Counted from the first letter of the stretch, positions 1-11,930 are shown. The stretch is DNA of 64,000 nt from Vitellaria paradoxa (GCA_019916065.1 CM034241.1:20227541-20291540), one strand, 5' to 3'. Numbers and translations are program-made. Notes: a model not told the origin generated them from the sequence alone.

Positions 1-9
1 GGTTGCATA

Positions 10-195
10 CGGGTGCTCACCTTGACCGTGGGCGCCCCACAGGTGTCATGGGTGCCCCACTATTCATCAGGTGGGCGCCCACCGAGAGCCAATTTGTGTG
101 GGAAAGTTGAGTCTTAGGTGCAATTCATCAAACGGTTGGGAACACACCAACTATGGGCGCCCTACATCCATCATGAGCGCCCCTCTATGCGGCGC
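10..195 (+). repeat. GGGCGCCC palindrome array in LTR
   Basis: About six irregularly spaced, partly degraded copies of the core TGGGCGCCCA or TGGGTGCCCC. It lies upstream of an AT-rich stretch with a weak TATA-like sequence near 218-224, the same layout as in the other type 1 LTRs. Confidence 0.8.
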
Positions 196-673
196 GTTGG
201 ACTTTTTAGCTAACTTTTATATTTGAATTGATTCTTTTGCCCTTAAAATTTTGTTGTAAATAAATTTGGGCATGTCAGATCTTATTGAAGGTTTTTTTTC
301 CCTCTTTTCTCCCTTCTCTCTCTTTTCTTAGTTTAGTTTAGATTAGGGTTAGGGTTTAAGTTTTTAAGTTCGTTGTTCAAGATTGCTACTCTATGTGTAA
401 GTTTTACTTTCATATTTTAATTTTAAGTTAAGCATTCAGTTTTTTTTTATTTGAGCGCTCAATCTTATTTTGTTTCGATGGCATGTCTCCTATTTCTTCT
501 TTGCGATTTCGCTATGACTATGTTAGGTTAGTTTTATTCTTGGCTTCATGCCATTGAAAGTATTGTGGTTGGTTTTGGTTTAATCAGATGCAAATGGTTT
601 TCACAAAAATATTTTTTTTATGGCTTTCAATTGAAATCTCTTGCTAAAGTTAAGGTTCTTTCGAAACTTGCTC

Positions 674-1010
674 GCCCGTGTTACAACCATAGCTTGGTTA
701 CAAGTTTTCACTTGTGCACACCAAGTGTTCAGTTCAATGTCCCGGTAAGTTAGAGCCTTATTTTCCAAAACCCAAATTAGGTTTTCCTATAAATCAAGTT
801 ACCTGTGTTACAATCTTCACTTGGTAATGAGTTCTTACCCGTGCATATCAAGTGCTTGATTCAATAGCCCAATGACTTAGAACTTATTTTCTAAACTAAA
901 ATATAGGCGTCCCTACGAAATTGGCTCACCTGTGTTATAATCAAAGCTTGGTTGCACTTGTGCACACTAGGTGTTTGATTCAATGTCCTGGTGAACATAA
1001 AATTATTTTC
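674..1010 (+). repeat. 126-bp tandem repeat inside LTR, about 2.7 units
   Basis: Units begin near 674, 801 and 927 with a CCGTGTTACAA-like box. Each contains a CTTGTGCACACCAAGTG-like box and a CAATGTCCCGGTGA-like box. The related LTR at 48539-50177 has one corresponding unit (around 49650-49735), so this is a local expansion within this copy. Confidence 0.75.
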
Positions 1011-1469
1011 AAAAGCCTCTACTTACTTTGAGATTTCCACAAATCATATTTTAAAGAACATCTTCTGACCCAACAACACATGTGCATTTGTTGAGTTGAG
1101 TTATTAATGTATTTAAAAGAACCATTGCCACCCCAATACTGGATTTGGATTGTCGTCAAAATTGTTTTAGTTAATATTATTTCTAACGCTTTTGTTTTAG
1201 TTTAATTCCTTCATTTCACCATCCTCAACCAAACCTATATCTATGTATTCCCATAACCCAAATTTAGTTTAGGTTAAGTTAGGTCCACCTACTAACTAAG
1301 AGAACAAGTCTATAGCTTTTAACAAAGCCCTCCCTGTGGAGATGACCTCAGTTCTCACCAAGTAAGACTATGACCACCCTCTTGCACTTGAGAGGTAGAA
1401 CCCAAACACATTTCAGTGTCGATCAAAACCTGTTACCCCAAAACAGGAATTCTGATTGCACTCCCATTC

Positions 1470-1969
1470 GAGCTCGACTGATTTATGCTATTGGAACGGG
1501 GATGACGATTGATTTGCCCTCCTACATGTGGCTTTAAGTAGCTTATACTTGTGAGCACCTTGGAGCTTTAGCTGTTTTACCCTTTGGCGGAGCACTCACG
1601 GAGATATTTAGAAGGAAGGGAGCTCACATCACAGATGACCTACCTATAGCCTCTAGATTAAAACCTTTTAATATCACATCTTATGTCAAGTCCCGTGGCT
1701 TAATTTCAAAGAAAATGAAGGTAGAAGCATTTGAAGAAAGAGGAGAACCATCCCATGCACCAGAGGAGGATGAAGAGGAGGTTACTAACACAGACTTAGC
1801 TGATCAGATTGAGACCCTGGCTGAACGTATTAGCATGATGGAATAGAATCAAGAAGCTGACCACCAGCTTCTTTTGCGCATCCACCAGAGCCAACAAACT
1901 CAGGATCACCTCCTACAGACCATCTTAGACCATATCAGAGAGTCTCATCCACCCCCACCTCCTCAGTGA
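1470..1969 (+). pseudogene. Athila ORF3 C-terminal relic
   Basis: One frame reads through two stops (TAA near 1536, TAG near 1843) and ends with TGA at 1967-1969. It contains VLPFGG followed by an LTEIF-like stretch, matching VLPFGG-LITEL in ORF3 of the Athila element on the right (60580-60640). An acidic stretch, a heptad-like Leu/Ile region suggesting a coiled coil, and a Pro-rich tail follow; the right-hand copy has the same proline-rich tail. ORF3 lies after pol in Athila and Tat elements, in the env-like position; its function is not established. Only the C-terminal ~165 codons remain, directly abutting a foreign LTR end, so this cannot be functional. Confidence 0.65.
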
Positions 1970-2086
1970 TTGATTTCTTATGTCTTCTCTTTTTAGAGAG
2001 TCTAGGAGTGAGGTTTCCTGTTTCATTTATTGATCCTAAAACTCTGTTTTTAACTTTAACCAGTTGAGACTAATGTGTAATTATGT

Positions 2087-2420
2087 TTGACTACTTTAGT
2101 TTGGTATTTTGCGTTTATTTTACATTTTATTTATGTTGTTCTTTTGATTCTTGATCATATTGTTATTACCTTGTGTTGGAATGTTTGGTTGCTTGTGTTC
2201 TTAAACTCTATTTTCATATTCTTTGTAAAGCATAGGTACATCATCTCTGGTCCAAATGACGTTAACTATAATCAGGGGGAACCTTTTAAATTGTTAATTG
2301 GTAGAAAACGTAAGTGGGATGGCTTATTTTGTTTACCCAGTGAGGAGAGTGACTCTGAGAGTTCAGAGGTTGACTGGGAAGGGTGGTCTGAGGAATATTT
2401 TTTAGAAAGCAATTCATTAC
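2087..2420 (+). pseudogene. Unidentified acidic ORF, first half (split by copia)
   Basis: An open frame of 111 codons runs into the copia insertion at 2421. The first ~48 residues are hydrophobic and T-rich at the DNA level and may be untranslated or intronic. The rest is hydrophilic and acidic, with a Lys/Arg cluster (GRKRKWDG) and a Ser/Glu/Asp-rich stretch. There is no ATG in this half, and the frame opens after a stop at 2078-2080. Taking out the copia element and one ATTAC target copy leaves the frame open into 7558-7892. I do not recognise the product. It sits between ORF3 and the 3' untranslated region of an Athila-type element, so it may be an accessory ORF or captured sequence. Confidence 0.4.
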
Positions 2421-3317
2421 TGAAAATTCGTAATGTGCTGATGGAGATTCCAAACCAATCAATCCAACAATCACACCCACAAGAGAATGGAATGCACAAT
2501 ATACAAAACGAGGTAATCCACGAAGGAAAACTTCAATATACAAAACTTTTACTAAAATAAATCATTGGTTACAAACTCAACAACTTGATAGATCGACTCC
2601 TCGACTCTATACTCTTACTAACGTTCGCTCGACTCCTCGATTCACCAACTCCTTTAGCAAAAGCCCTTTGACTCCTCGAAGGCACAAACACCGAATCCTC
2701 GGAAACTCACTTGCTAAATCCTCAGCGTTTCAAAGGATTCGAACTCCTTCGAATCAACGTAGATGAATGAAATCTTGGCTAAGAAGGTCAGAGAATACTT
2801 GTGCATTCTAGGCTTAGCAACTTGATCGTATATTCTCTCTGTATATTGAACTCGTAAATGTGCTCTGTCAATATTTATATCAACTAGTCCAACCAGAGCT
2901 GAAATTAGGGTAAAATAGGTTGAGAAACATCACCTCATGGGAAGGACGCTGCCGCGGTCTTCCCACGAGCTTCCCACGGGATCCCGTGAATCAGAGCGGT
3001 CTTCCCGCATGGCTAAAAGCTGATTTTTAGCTCTTGGCTTTTTCCCATGACTACCCGAGGTCATCCCGTGGTCATCATGCGTTATTGAGTTCCGAACCTC
3101 TTCAGGACTTCCGAATCTCTTTAGGACTCCCAGCGACTTTGGAAACTTGATTTTCAACCTCTTCAAGACTTCTAGCCGTTATGGAAACTTGATTTTCTGA
3201 TGCCTTTACACTTCTAATTGACTCAAGACTGTAGTGTCTTAGCCTACACTAAGTCTAGAGATTACAAAACACTATCTTTGACCATGGATTTGCCAATCTA
3301 CAATTTTGGTCGTAACA
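2421..3317 (-). repeat. Copia 3' LTR
   Basis: 897 bp, bounded by TG and CA, pairing with 6656-7552. It is followed on the plus strand by the reverse complement of a polypurine tract, which makes this the 3' LTR of a minus-strand element. Confidence 0.9.
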
Positions 3318-3332
3318 ATCTCCCCCTTTGGC
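3318..3332 (-). other. Copia polypurine tract
   Basis: On the minus strand it reads GCCAAAGGGGGAGAT directly before the LTR, the usual plus-strand primer of plant copia elements. Confidence 0.85.
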
Positions 3333-4800
3333 AATTCCATGTCAAAACTCAAAAACATGAAATTACAAATGAAAATCAAACTACACTAAGGCCTCAATAA
3401 ATTTGTTATCCATTCCATCAACACATTCCAACTGATAACCTGTATGGCTGCACACTTAAACAAAATAATCAAGGCATCATGTGGAAAAGATAAAGAATCA
3501 AATAAAACCATATCAACAATATGACAAAAAATGTTCTCCCCCTTAATTAACTAACTCCTTTTCAAACATTCTCCCTACAAAAATATTCTATTCTCCCCCT
3601 TAATTATATATCTCCCCGTTTTTTACATGAATTGACCAAAAATTAGGTACAATGTGTAATCTTGATCAAATCATTCCAAGTTCTATTTTCCCAAACACAA
3701 AACTAAACACAGTTCTAAAATTTTGACCATACATAAATAGTAACAAATAAGAATTCCAAGAATCACCCTACTATTTATGTCATGAGTTGTTCACACATGT
3801 TATACCAATGGCCAAATGCTTGTGCAGTGTGTGAAATGAAGTTTAAGTGCAACACGATTAATACTTTTCACATACTCGCATGAATTTCAAAATTGCTCCT
3901 CGGAGTGTGAATTGAATTGAGCAAGATATGCAGTGTTAGCTCTTCAACTAAATTCTCCTCAATTTATTGTTTTCAATTAAACACCAATGTGATACCAATT
4001 GAAAAATACCAATGTAAGATCACCATTTTTTCTTTTTCTTTTCCTCCTTTTTCTTTTTATTTGTTCTTGGTGGCTTTCACACACTTTATGGGTAGGTAGC
4101 CTTCTTCCTGTATCGTCAAACCCAGAGGGTGGTTATTTTGATAACCCGTACGTCAACAGGCTAGCTTTCACTCTATCCCATATGGTAGTCCTTTCCAAGT
4201 GAATTTTGATTTCATTTAAACTCAAAAGCAACCAATAGTCCAAAAAGGAGAATTTATTAAAATAGTTGAGTAGTGGAAAAGATTTCTCATGATGTACTAA
4301 ACTACGTGCAATTACAATTGGCACACCACTACCATGACAAGGAACAACAAAACATAGAATTCAAGTTCATCAAGTAATTCAAATTTATAACCACTATGTA
4401 GATCAACAATTTTAATCCTGTGATTTTGAAATGTGTATGAAGTAATAGAACATGCAAGAAAATCACAAAGAATAACATTGCAGCAAAAAACATTATCTCA
4501 AAAATTAAAAAAAATTTAATCTAAGTGATTTCATAGAACTAGGTAAAAATAAACAATGACGCACATCCTAGTTCAAAAAAAAAATTTGACTCTACACATC
4601 AAGGCTCACCCCTTCAACACTCTTAGGGGTGTGGGAGACATAGAGATCACTCTTCCTAACCCAAACAGTTCTTAATTTTGGAAAAGCATTTTGAGTCTTG
4701 GGAATGTTGAGTTTTGGACCAATGGGTTTTGAAAAATTTTTCTTTAAGTTTTTCCTCACTGGCCAAGTCACGTAAGGTCTAGAATCAAGATATGACTTTT
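3333..4800 (-). other. Copia 3' noncoding region with extra polypurine tracts
   Basis: About 1.5 kb between gag and the 3' LTR with no convincing coding sequence. Additional minus-strand TAAGGGGGAGAA motifs lie near 3535-3546 and 3594-3605, with a shorter GGGGAGA near 3612. Multiplied polypurine tracts near the 3' LTR are a known feature of Sireviruses. Confidence 0.55.
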
Positions 4801-6600
4801 GAAACCTTCAAGGATTAAACCTATTTGACACTTGAAAATTATATCTCAAAGAATTCCTAGTGTCAACATAGGATAGGGGAAGCCCAAATAACTTGTGACA
4901 ATGTGGTCTTGTGTGTCCAGGTATACCACAATGAAAGCATATAGGAACAAACTTACGCTGCAAGTTAGGGGGCATACCTTTAGGCTTCTGAAAGTAAGCT
5001 CTAGACTGATTACCTTTCTTTGATGGAGGAGCTTTAACTTTCTTTGATGGAGGAGCTTTAACTATACTTGGAGCAGTTGAACTAGGGGTAGCTTTAGCTT
5101 CAAGATTGACCGCCTGTGTGCCACTGTACCCAAGTCCCCTTTTGTCACGTGTGATTCTTTGCATCCCAAGTATGTCATCAAGTTGTGAAGAAGCAGTATT
5201 CATCTTGAGCTGCATGGATTGCAATTTACCCTGGGCACTTTCATATCTTTTTCTTTTTGTTCCAACTTGGTCTTAAATGCTGCTATCAACTCCTCTTGAG
5301 TTTTCTTGTTTGCTTCAAGATCTTCACATTTGGCTTCCAGTTCTTCCAAAGTAATTTTTATACTATTTCTCTCCTTCTTTAATATCATGTTCTTCACCGT
5401 CAACTTTTCGTTTTGCTTGTGGAGCTTTCGACAGTCTTGATACAATTGTTCATAATCCTCTTCAACGTCTACTTCCTCACTTGAATCTTCTTCCACTTCA
5501 CTCTCGGAGGATTCTTCTTTCTTATGCTTGGAGGACGATGACTCTGATGCATTGGAGGAGGCACTTGCACTAATAATAAAAGCCATGTAATTCTCTTGGA
5601 AATCGTCTGAAGAAGAGGAGGTACTCGACTGATCATCTGAATCATCGAGAGTTGCATTGAGAACCTTTTTCTTACCCTTCTTGTTCCCATAGTCTTAGGC
5701 TATGTGACCATACCCTTGGCACTCGTAGCACTTCACGCCTTTAGACTTGTTCTCCTTCTTCTTCTTCTCCGAAGGTTTCTCTCCTTTGACTTTCTCATTC
5801 TTTTTCAACTTTCCTTGCTTCCTATCTTTCTTTTTGAAGAATCTTCTAAGTTTCTTAGCATAGATAGCAATTTCTTCAGCAGAGAGGATTGACTCATCAT
5901 CACTTGAGGAGGCCACATCTTCCTTCACAGTTTTTAGGGCAACTCCTCTTGATTTAGGTTTAATCATGTTGGCTTCATAGGTCTGTAGGGAGCCAACCAA
6001 ATCTTCTACCCTCATTGAATCTACATCCCTAGCTTCTTCAATAGCGGTGACCTTGGCTTGAAAGGACATAGAAAGAGATCATAGAATCTTACTTACAATC
6101 TTTCGGTTGGGAATCGGTTCTCCAAGATAAAAATTAGTGTTGACGATATCACAGAGCTTTGCGTAAAAACTATCAAAGAATTCATCTTCAGACATCTTCA
6201 AATTTTCAAACTCTGTAGTTACTTTTTGTAGCTTGGACTTCTTGACAGTAGAATTCCCTTGATGCGTCAACTCCAGAATCTTCCAAGCCTCCTTAGCAAT
6301 CTCACAGCTAGAATTCTTCTGAACTCATCGGCGGAGACTGCACAGAAAATTAAACTTAGGGTTTTGTAGTTCCATTCAGCCTTCTCTTGCTCGACCCTCG
6401 TCCACAAATCCATAGGCTTGTCAACTATCTCATTATTAATAGAGTGAGTTGGTTTTACCTAACCTTTTTCAATGGCTAGCCAAACGTTGACGTTAAATGA
6501 GATGAGATGGGCTCTCATTCGAACCTTCCAGTGTGTATAGTTTGTGCCATCGAACCATGGAGGTCACATGCTTGAACTTCCTTCTCTTGGAGGATCCATT
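4800..6600 (-). pseudogene. Sirevirus-like gag, frameshifted
   Basis: Read on the minus strand from about 6600. The N-terminal part has PPWFDGTNYTHWKVRM, typical of the copia gag entry domain. A UBN2/Retrotran_gag_2 segment follows (LQKVTTEFENLKMSEDEFF near 6230-6180). Next are a Lys-rich stretch with a first zinc knuckle (CYECQGYGH near 5715), an acidic Ser/Glu domain, and a long heptad-like coiled coil (5270-5440). A second CCHC knuckle (CFHCGIPGHTRPHC near 4890-4930) resembles the one at the end of Sirevirus gag. Gag would form the cytoplasmic particle that packages the RNA. Frame changes near 6075, 5690 and 5210 plus internal stops break it, and nothing of pol follows. Confidence 0.75.
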
Positions 6601-6637
6601 AGCAAATAACAAGATCACGTTTTGTTCTCAAAAACGT

Positions 6638-6653
6638 ACCTGCTCTGATACCA
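6638..6653 (-). other. Copia primer-binding site (initiator Met-tRNA)
   Basis: The minus strand reads TGGTATCAGAGCAGGT, two bases inside the 5' LTR end. It is complementary to the 3' end of plant initiator Met-tRNA. Confidence 0.9.
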
Positions 6654-6655
6654 AT

Positions 6656-7552
6656 TGAAAATTCGTAATGTACTTATGGAGATTCCAAACCAATCAATCA
6701 AACAATCACACTCATAAGAGAATGGAATGCGCAATATACAAAACAAGGTAATCCACGAAGGAAGACCTCAAAATACAAAACTTTTACTAAAATAAATCGT
6801 TGGTTACAAACTCAACAACTCGATAAATCAACTCCTTAACTCTATACTCTTGCTGACATTCGCTCGACTCCTCGATTCACCAACTCCTTTACTAAAAGCC
6901 CTTCGACTCCTCGAAGGCACGAACACCAAATCCTCGGAAACTCACTTGCTGAATCCTCAACGCTTCAAAAGATTCAAACTCCTTCGAATCAACATAGATG
7001 AATGAAATATTGGCTAAGAATGTGAGAAAATACTTGTGCGTTCTAGGCTCAGCAACTTAATCGTATATTCTCTCTGTATACTAAACTCTTGAATGTGCTC
7101 TGTCAATATTTATATCAACCAATCCAACCAGAGCTCGAATTAGGGTAAAATAGGTTGAGAAACATCACCTCGCGGGAAGGACGCTCCCGCAGTCTTCCTG
7201 CAAGCTTTCCACGGGATCTCGCGAATCAGAGTGGTCTTCCCGAGGTCTTCCCGCACGCCTAAAAGCTGATTTTTAGCTCTCGTCTTTTTCCCGCGGCTAC
7301 CTGCGGTCATCTTACCTTATTGAGTTCCGAACCTCTTCAGGACTTCTGAATCTCTTTAAGACTCCCAGCCACTTTAGAAACTTGATTTTCAACCTCTTCA
7401 AGACTTCTAGCCGTTATGGAAACTTGATTTTTTGAGGCCTTTATACTTCTAATTGACTCAAGACTGTAGTGTCTTAGCCTACACTAAGTTTAGAGATTAC
7501 AAAACACTGTTTTTGACCATGGATTTGCCAATCTACAATTTTGGCCGTAACA
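6656..7552 (-). repeat. Copia 5' LTR
   Basis: 897 bp, partner of 2421-3317. It contains the same 'ctcctcga' short repeats and AT-rich promoter region, and is followed by the target duplication ATTAC. Confidence 0.9.
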
Positions 7553-7557
7553 ATTAC

Positions 7558-7892
7558 CCTTACCACTCATATATCCTCTACTTATGCACATAACACCTGA
7601 CCAACTACTTGACGGGCAATGGTGGAATGAAGTTGACCTTGAACTTCTCTTAGAGATGGACTGGGCTGAGATAACCATAGCTACTGAGTGGTCAGATGCA
7701 CCCTCTTACGCCACAAACACCAACACTATAGAATCTGTAACGAGTTCCCTATCTGATTATCATGATATGCCACCTTCGGAAGACATCCCTGACACTGAGA
7801 GTATTAACACTAAGTCTAGAGAGGATATTGATCTTTCCAATGGGTTGGACCAAGATGATGCTTTTTGGTACTCCAGTGTAATTCTCTTTTGA
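7558..7892 (+). pseudogene. Unidentified acidic ORF, second half
   Basis: Continues the frame of 2087-2420 after the copia insertion and stops at TGA 7890-7892. The first in-frame ATG is at 7584, giving about 102 codons. The protein is acidic, with a Trp-rich DGQWWNEVDLELLLEMDW segment and a Ser/Asp/Glu-rich tail, and no domain that I recognise. A reading frame that stays open over both halves of an old insertion suggests it was protein-coding when the copia landed. Confidence 0.4.
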
Positions 7893-9168
7893 GTCTCAAC
7901 ATGCTTTAGATTCCTTTGAAGATAACACGAGGTAATTCTTACCCTTTCTTTTATGTTTATTTTTTGTATCTTGTTAGTCTTTATACATTACATTCATGTA
8001 ATTAGTCTCTTCAATCTAGGTTGGGGGAATGTAGTAGATACCACTTTTAGTATAGTGAATAATGGGTGCATGTTTGGTTTAATGTGGCTACTCTTTTATG
8101 CTCATCATCATGCTTACTTCACACACTACAGACCCACATATGCATCATGGTTCTCACATTGAGGACAATGTTTAGTTTAGGTTGGGGGTAGAGTTCGCAT
8201 GATGACTTTCATGCTAAAAACTGCAAAATTTGAAAATTTTTGAGTATTTTGAGCTTGAATACATGCATTTAGCACATTTACACCTACATGTCAGCCCTTT
8301 TTGGTTTGGTTGATTGTGGAATAGAGTGAGAAAGTGATGAGTGAATCTTGTTCAAGTATTAAAAAGAAACATAATTCAAGTTGAGTGTGCTATGACCTTG
8401 TGCATTTTGAGACTATCATGGAGAAAAGCTTATGTGCTTAGGAGTAGATTTTGTTTGACATTGGTTAATTGAGCATTTTTGGACTAGGTGGAGACTTATG
8501 CCCCTTAATTGTGAGCTTTTGAGCCTATTATTTTTTTTCTTGAGGGGTTGCACATAATCACAGCTCTTTTGTTTTTCAATTGGGTTTTCAATACACCAAT
8601 TGCATCACACACACTTGCATGAGTTTCACTTGGCACATTATGAGTTGTTGCTAGCTTTGAATGCTAGGCCATTTTTGCTATTGTTAGGCCTCTTTATCCT
8701 TCCTTGATATGAAATTTCCCTAGGAACCAACTTGAAGCCTTTTAATAAAGTGTATGATATTTATATATATATATATATTTTTCTTGGCTCCCACCTCATA
8801 TATTATCCTTTAACCTTATTCACACACTTTTAAGCCTTACCCTCACATGTTTTAGGTTGTGAAAAGTGCTTCAATGTTAGTGATGTGAATGGGGGTTAGG
8901 AATAGAAACTTTTGAGAGCATATTGAGAGGAAATATTAGGTGGAGAATTCAACTTATGTTTATTTCATTATTTCAAAGAAAAAAAAAGAAAAAAGAAGAA
9001 AAAGAAAAGAAAAAAAATTTGTCATTCCTTTTTACTTGTGTAATTTTGGGACTTGTGCATTGTATTACAATTATTGAGAATGCCCCATGAGTAGTTTGTA
9101 AGTTTGTGAATAAGCTTATTGTTGTAGTTTTCTTGAGGTTGGAAAGGAAATGGGTAGCTTGGGACTTG
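7893..9168 (+). mobile_element. Athila element 1, 3' untranslated region (segment 2)
   Basis: Noncoding DNA, alignable by eye with 61380-62560 of the right-hand Athila element: shared boxes include GAGGACAATGTTTAGTTTAG, GGCATGAGTTT-like and the poly-purine A/G run (8975-9018). It contains two polypurine-like AGGTTGGGGG motifs (8018-8030, 8179-8190) and a TA microsatellite near 8760-8777. It is cut at 9168 by a solo LTR. Confidence 0.7.
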
Positions 9169-11012
9169 TGTCACGCACCGGATCTCGTGACGCGAGGGGT
9201 GAGTGATAAACACACACAACATGCACTAACATAATCAATCCCATGATCAGAGCAACGCAACGTAAGCTAGTGAGCCCAAGACATAAAATAGGATAACCTA
9301 AGTTTAACCTTGACTATTGCCGGGTCACATACTCTATACACCATTCCCAAATTACATAACTTAGGCCTTAAGGCCATTACAACCAAATCAAAAAGTTTAA
9401 AAGTGTACAATATTACAATCCCAAAAGATATTTAAACTAGATGACCATGAGCTTTGCTAAGCTTGGTTGGGCTCATGCATAACCTCCTAGTCCAACCCCA
9501 TTAGCCCACCTAAATGTTATAGCTTGTACCTGCATCAAAAATCTGTAGGAACGTGAGCACGGATCCACTTGTACCCACGATGCCGCAAACAAACATATAT
9601 GGTATGTATTCCAAACGTGCAAACTATTCATGGTGCATCTACTTATCTTAATATGTTCTAGTGCCACAACAATTTATCAACACAATTACATAACCGACAT
9701 GGAATACATATATATTTACACAACAGTATCATAAGAAGGATTAAGTTTCCAATTTATATTTAATCTTTGAAAATCCATACATGTGTTCATATCACATTTC
9801 AATTATCTCTTTGATGTTTAAATATAGCCGACCATATAACCATATTTACAATATTTATCTTTACTCAATAACATCATAGTGTTGCATTCAAGTCCAATTA
9901 TTCTCCATTATTAAATTTCCCAACTTTGTATTCAACCATGTACCATATCACATTAACACATATTCAACATTCAATCACATATCCACATCCATATTACATT
10001 TGTTCATCATTCAATCATGAAATCACATTCACAGTACCATCATTTCATTAATCAATCACATAGCCATAACCATACAATCCTCAGGGGTTAGGTGCATACA
10101 CATTATCGTCTTTTATGGGCCAATACCCAACGAAAATGATAAACCGACGTCGTCGTTTAGGATCACTGTCTAGGGCCACAAGGAGCCAAAACACACACAA
10201 TGTTGTGGGCTACTAACCCACTGGCATTGACACCAAACCCTGCATAGGTTCCGGGACTCTCAACCCGAGGGTACTCTCTAACCTTTCCTATTTTCGCACC
10301 CCACCACGGCCCCCTGGTACACAACCAACCAATCATCACATTCAATACTCATCAATCACAATTCACATTCATCACCATCACTTTCCAATACGCACAACCA
10401 CATTCCATTTCATCATGTAGCACAACTCATTTCATCTTTTCATTTTATTTAATCCAAGCCTCATTTAATTTCCATCATTTGTTAACAAAAGTTCACTTTT
10501 TGGTTCATCCCAAGATTCATCACATATCAACATTGATCAACCTTATTAAACATTTAACAACATGTACCATTCAACACACATGTCAATGTTTTGGTTCATT
10601 CCATAGCTCATTACATATAGTATTGATCAAACCATATTAAGCACTCCACTTTTACCAAAAATTATAAACATATGTCTCTTTGTCAAGTTACCTTTCACTT
10701 AATCACTCACAAGTTCATATACCTCAACATTTAGTTTACATCAAGACATATTTACAATTCAACTCGATCAAGACCCTTATCTCAAAATAAGCTTCCAATT
10801 CATTTCATTCAAGATAGCATTCATTCACCCTTACAAGTTAAATCCCATAGGTTTAAGATAATCAACCCTTAATCACTTTTTAAAGCTCATTTCCCTTTTT
10901 AAATCAATGAAATTGATCGAGTAAAAGTTTCATGTGAAAACAAGTTACCAACTCTTCCATATGCCCAAAGTAGAAGGCTAAACTAAATAATGCCAGAAAA
11001 GTGACCTAGGCT

Positions 11013-11130
11013 CGGTGGGCGCCCAAGCTGACACTCAGCCATGCACCTAAGGAGCTTGGGCGCCCATGTCTTAATGTCTTGGGTGCCCACGGGCTTGGGC
11101 ACCCGACTTGTGTCCCTCTCGTGCGCCCAC
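11013..11130 (-). repeat. GGGCGCCC array (distal) in solo LTR A copy 1
   Basis: About six copies of TGGGCGCCCA or degraded forms (GGGTGCCCAC, GTGCGCCCAC). The position matches the distal arrays at 16890-17028 and 59288-59405 in the other two copies. Confidence 0.8.
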
Positions 11131-11930
11131 AGCCTGGGCCAAGTTTCAGGTTTCATACCCTATTTTCTGGTTTCATGGTTTTTCACCCTTGGGACCTCAA
11201 ATTGACCAAGTTAATGTAAAAATACCTCAAGTTTCCAATTTCTAACATCAACACAAGGTTCTTAGGCTTCAAAAAAAATAAAAAATTTTAGTTTTCGTCA
11301 ACCACAAGTCAAGTTATGGATCAAAACACTACTTTCATTCTCTCAACCTATACATATATATAGATATGTGTATAACTCCCATTTTCTTCCATACATGAAA
11401 CCAACACTTAAAGAGGGTTTTCTAATGGTAATCTACTCCTTGTTACACAACACATATGTAAGAATGAGGCATTAAATCCCTACCTCAAGTTGGATAAAGA
11501 TGTAGAATAAGAGAAGGGTTCTTCCTGGTTTCAAGCTCCCAACTTTGATTGGTTTGATCTCCTCTCCCTTTGATCTAAACATCAAACAAATCACATAGAT
11601 AGGTTCCTTGAGTGCTTAATTGCATCCTTGCAAGGTTAATTTTATTTTGGTTAGGGTTAGAGGCACTTACCATACAAACCCTCTCTTAGTTCCCTTTGTT
11701 TCTTGTTCCTTACCCTTCTTTGCTTCTCACCCGATTTTTTCTTCTCCAACCCACTTCTCTCTCTCTCTCTTGCATCATCCACACTAACATATACATATAT
11801 ATAACCAATATTTTAATCCCCAAATAGTGTCTTCTAGATTTTTCCATCCCCCTAGCCCTAATATAGGTGTATAGAGGTGAGGGGCCGACTGAAAAATGCA
11901 GAGGAACTCACATCTATCAAAGCCACTGTG

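Larger units (their letters stand above)
1..1425 (+). mobile_element. Athila-type LTR (type 1), 3' portion, cut by window edge
   Basis: This is the downstream part of a Ty3 Athila-like LTR. The first ~100 bases match, in reverse orientation, positions about 44020-44118 of the solo LTR at 42805-44668, so the window opens roughly 550 bp inside the LTR. It carries the GGGCGCCC array, a T-rich leader and a 126-bp tandem repeat. The end resembles the other Athila LTR ends in the window (a 'cttgagag' stretch followed by a terminal TCA at 1423-1425). No primer-binding site follows; the next bases read into the C-terminal part of ORF3. The normal LTR-to-gag structure is therefore lost, by deletion or by joining of two elements. 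Confidence 0.8.
1426..2420 (+). mobile_element. Athila-type element 1, 3' internal region (first segment)
   Basis: Internal DNA of a second Athila-like element. It starts within ORF3 and runs into noncoding 3' sequence and an acidic reading frame that is cut at 2420 by a copia insertion. The gag and pol genes and the primer-binding site that should precede it are absent. The element resumes at 7558, again at 12187, and ends at its polypurine tract at 12930. Confidence 0.75.
2421..7552 (-). mobile_element. Sirevirus-like Ty1/copia retrotransposon, pol deleted
   Basis: A complete insertion of 5132 bp in minus orientation. It has two 897-bp LTRs (2421-3317 and 6656-7552), both reading TGAAAATTCG to CGTAACA, and perfect 5-bp target duplications ATTAC at 2416-2420 and 7553-7557. 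The primer-binding site complementary to initiator Met-tRNA is at 6638-6653 and the polypurine tract at 3318-3332. The internal region is only ~3.3 kb. It encodes a degraded gag but no protease, integrase, reverse transcriptase or RNase H. By-eye comparison of the first ~275 bp of the LTRs shows roughly 8% substitutions, mostly transitions, so this is much older than the Athila element at 48539. Confidence 0.92.

Noticed and set aside
6638..6653. tRNA gene at the tRNA-like sequence
   Set aside because: Only the 3'-end complement is present, as expected of a primer-binding site; no cloverleaf.
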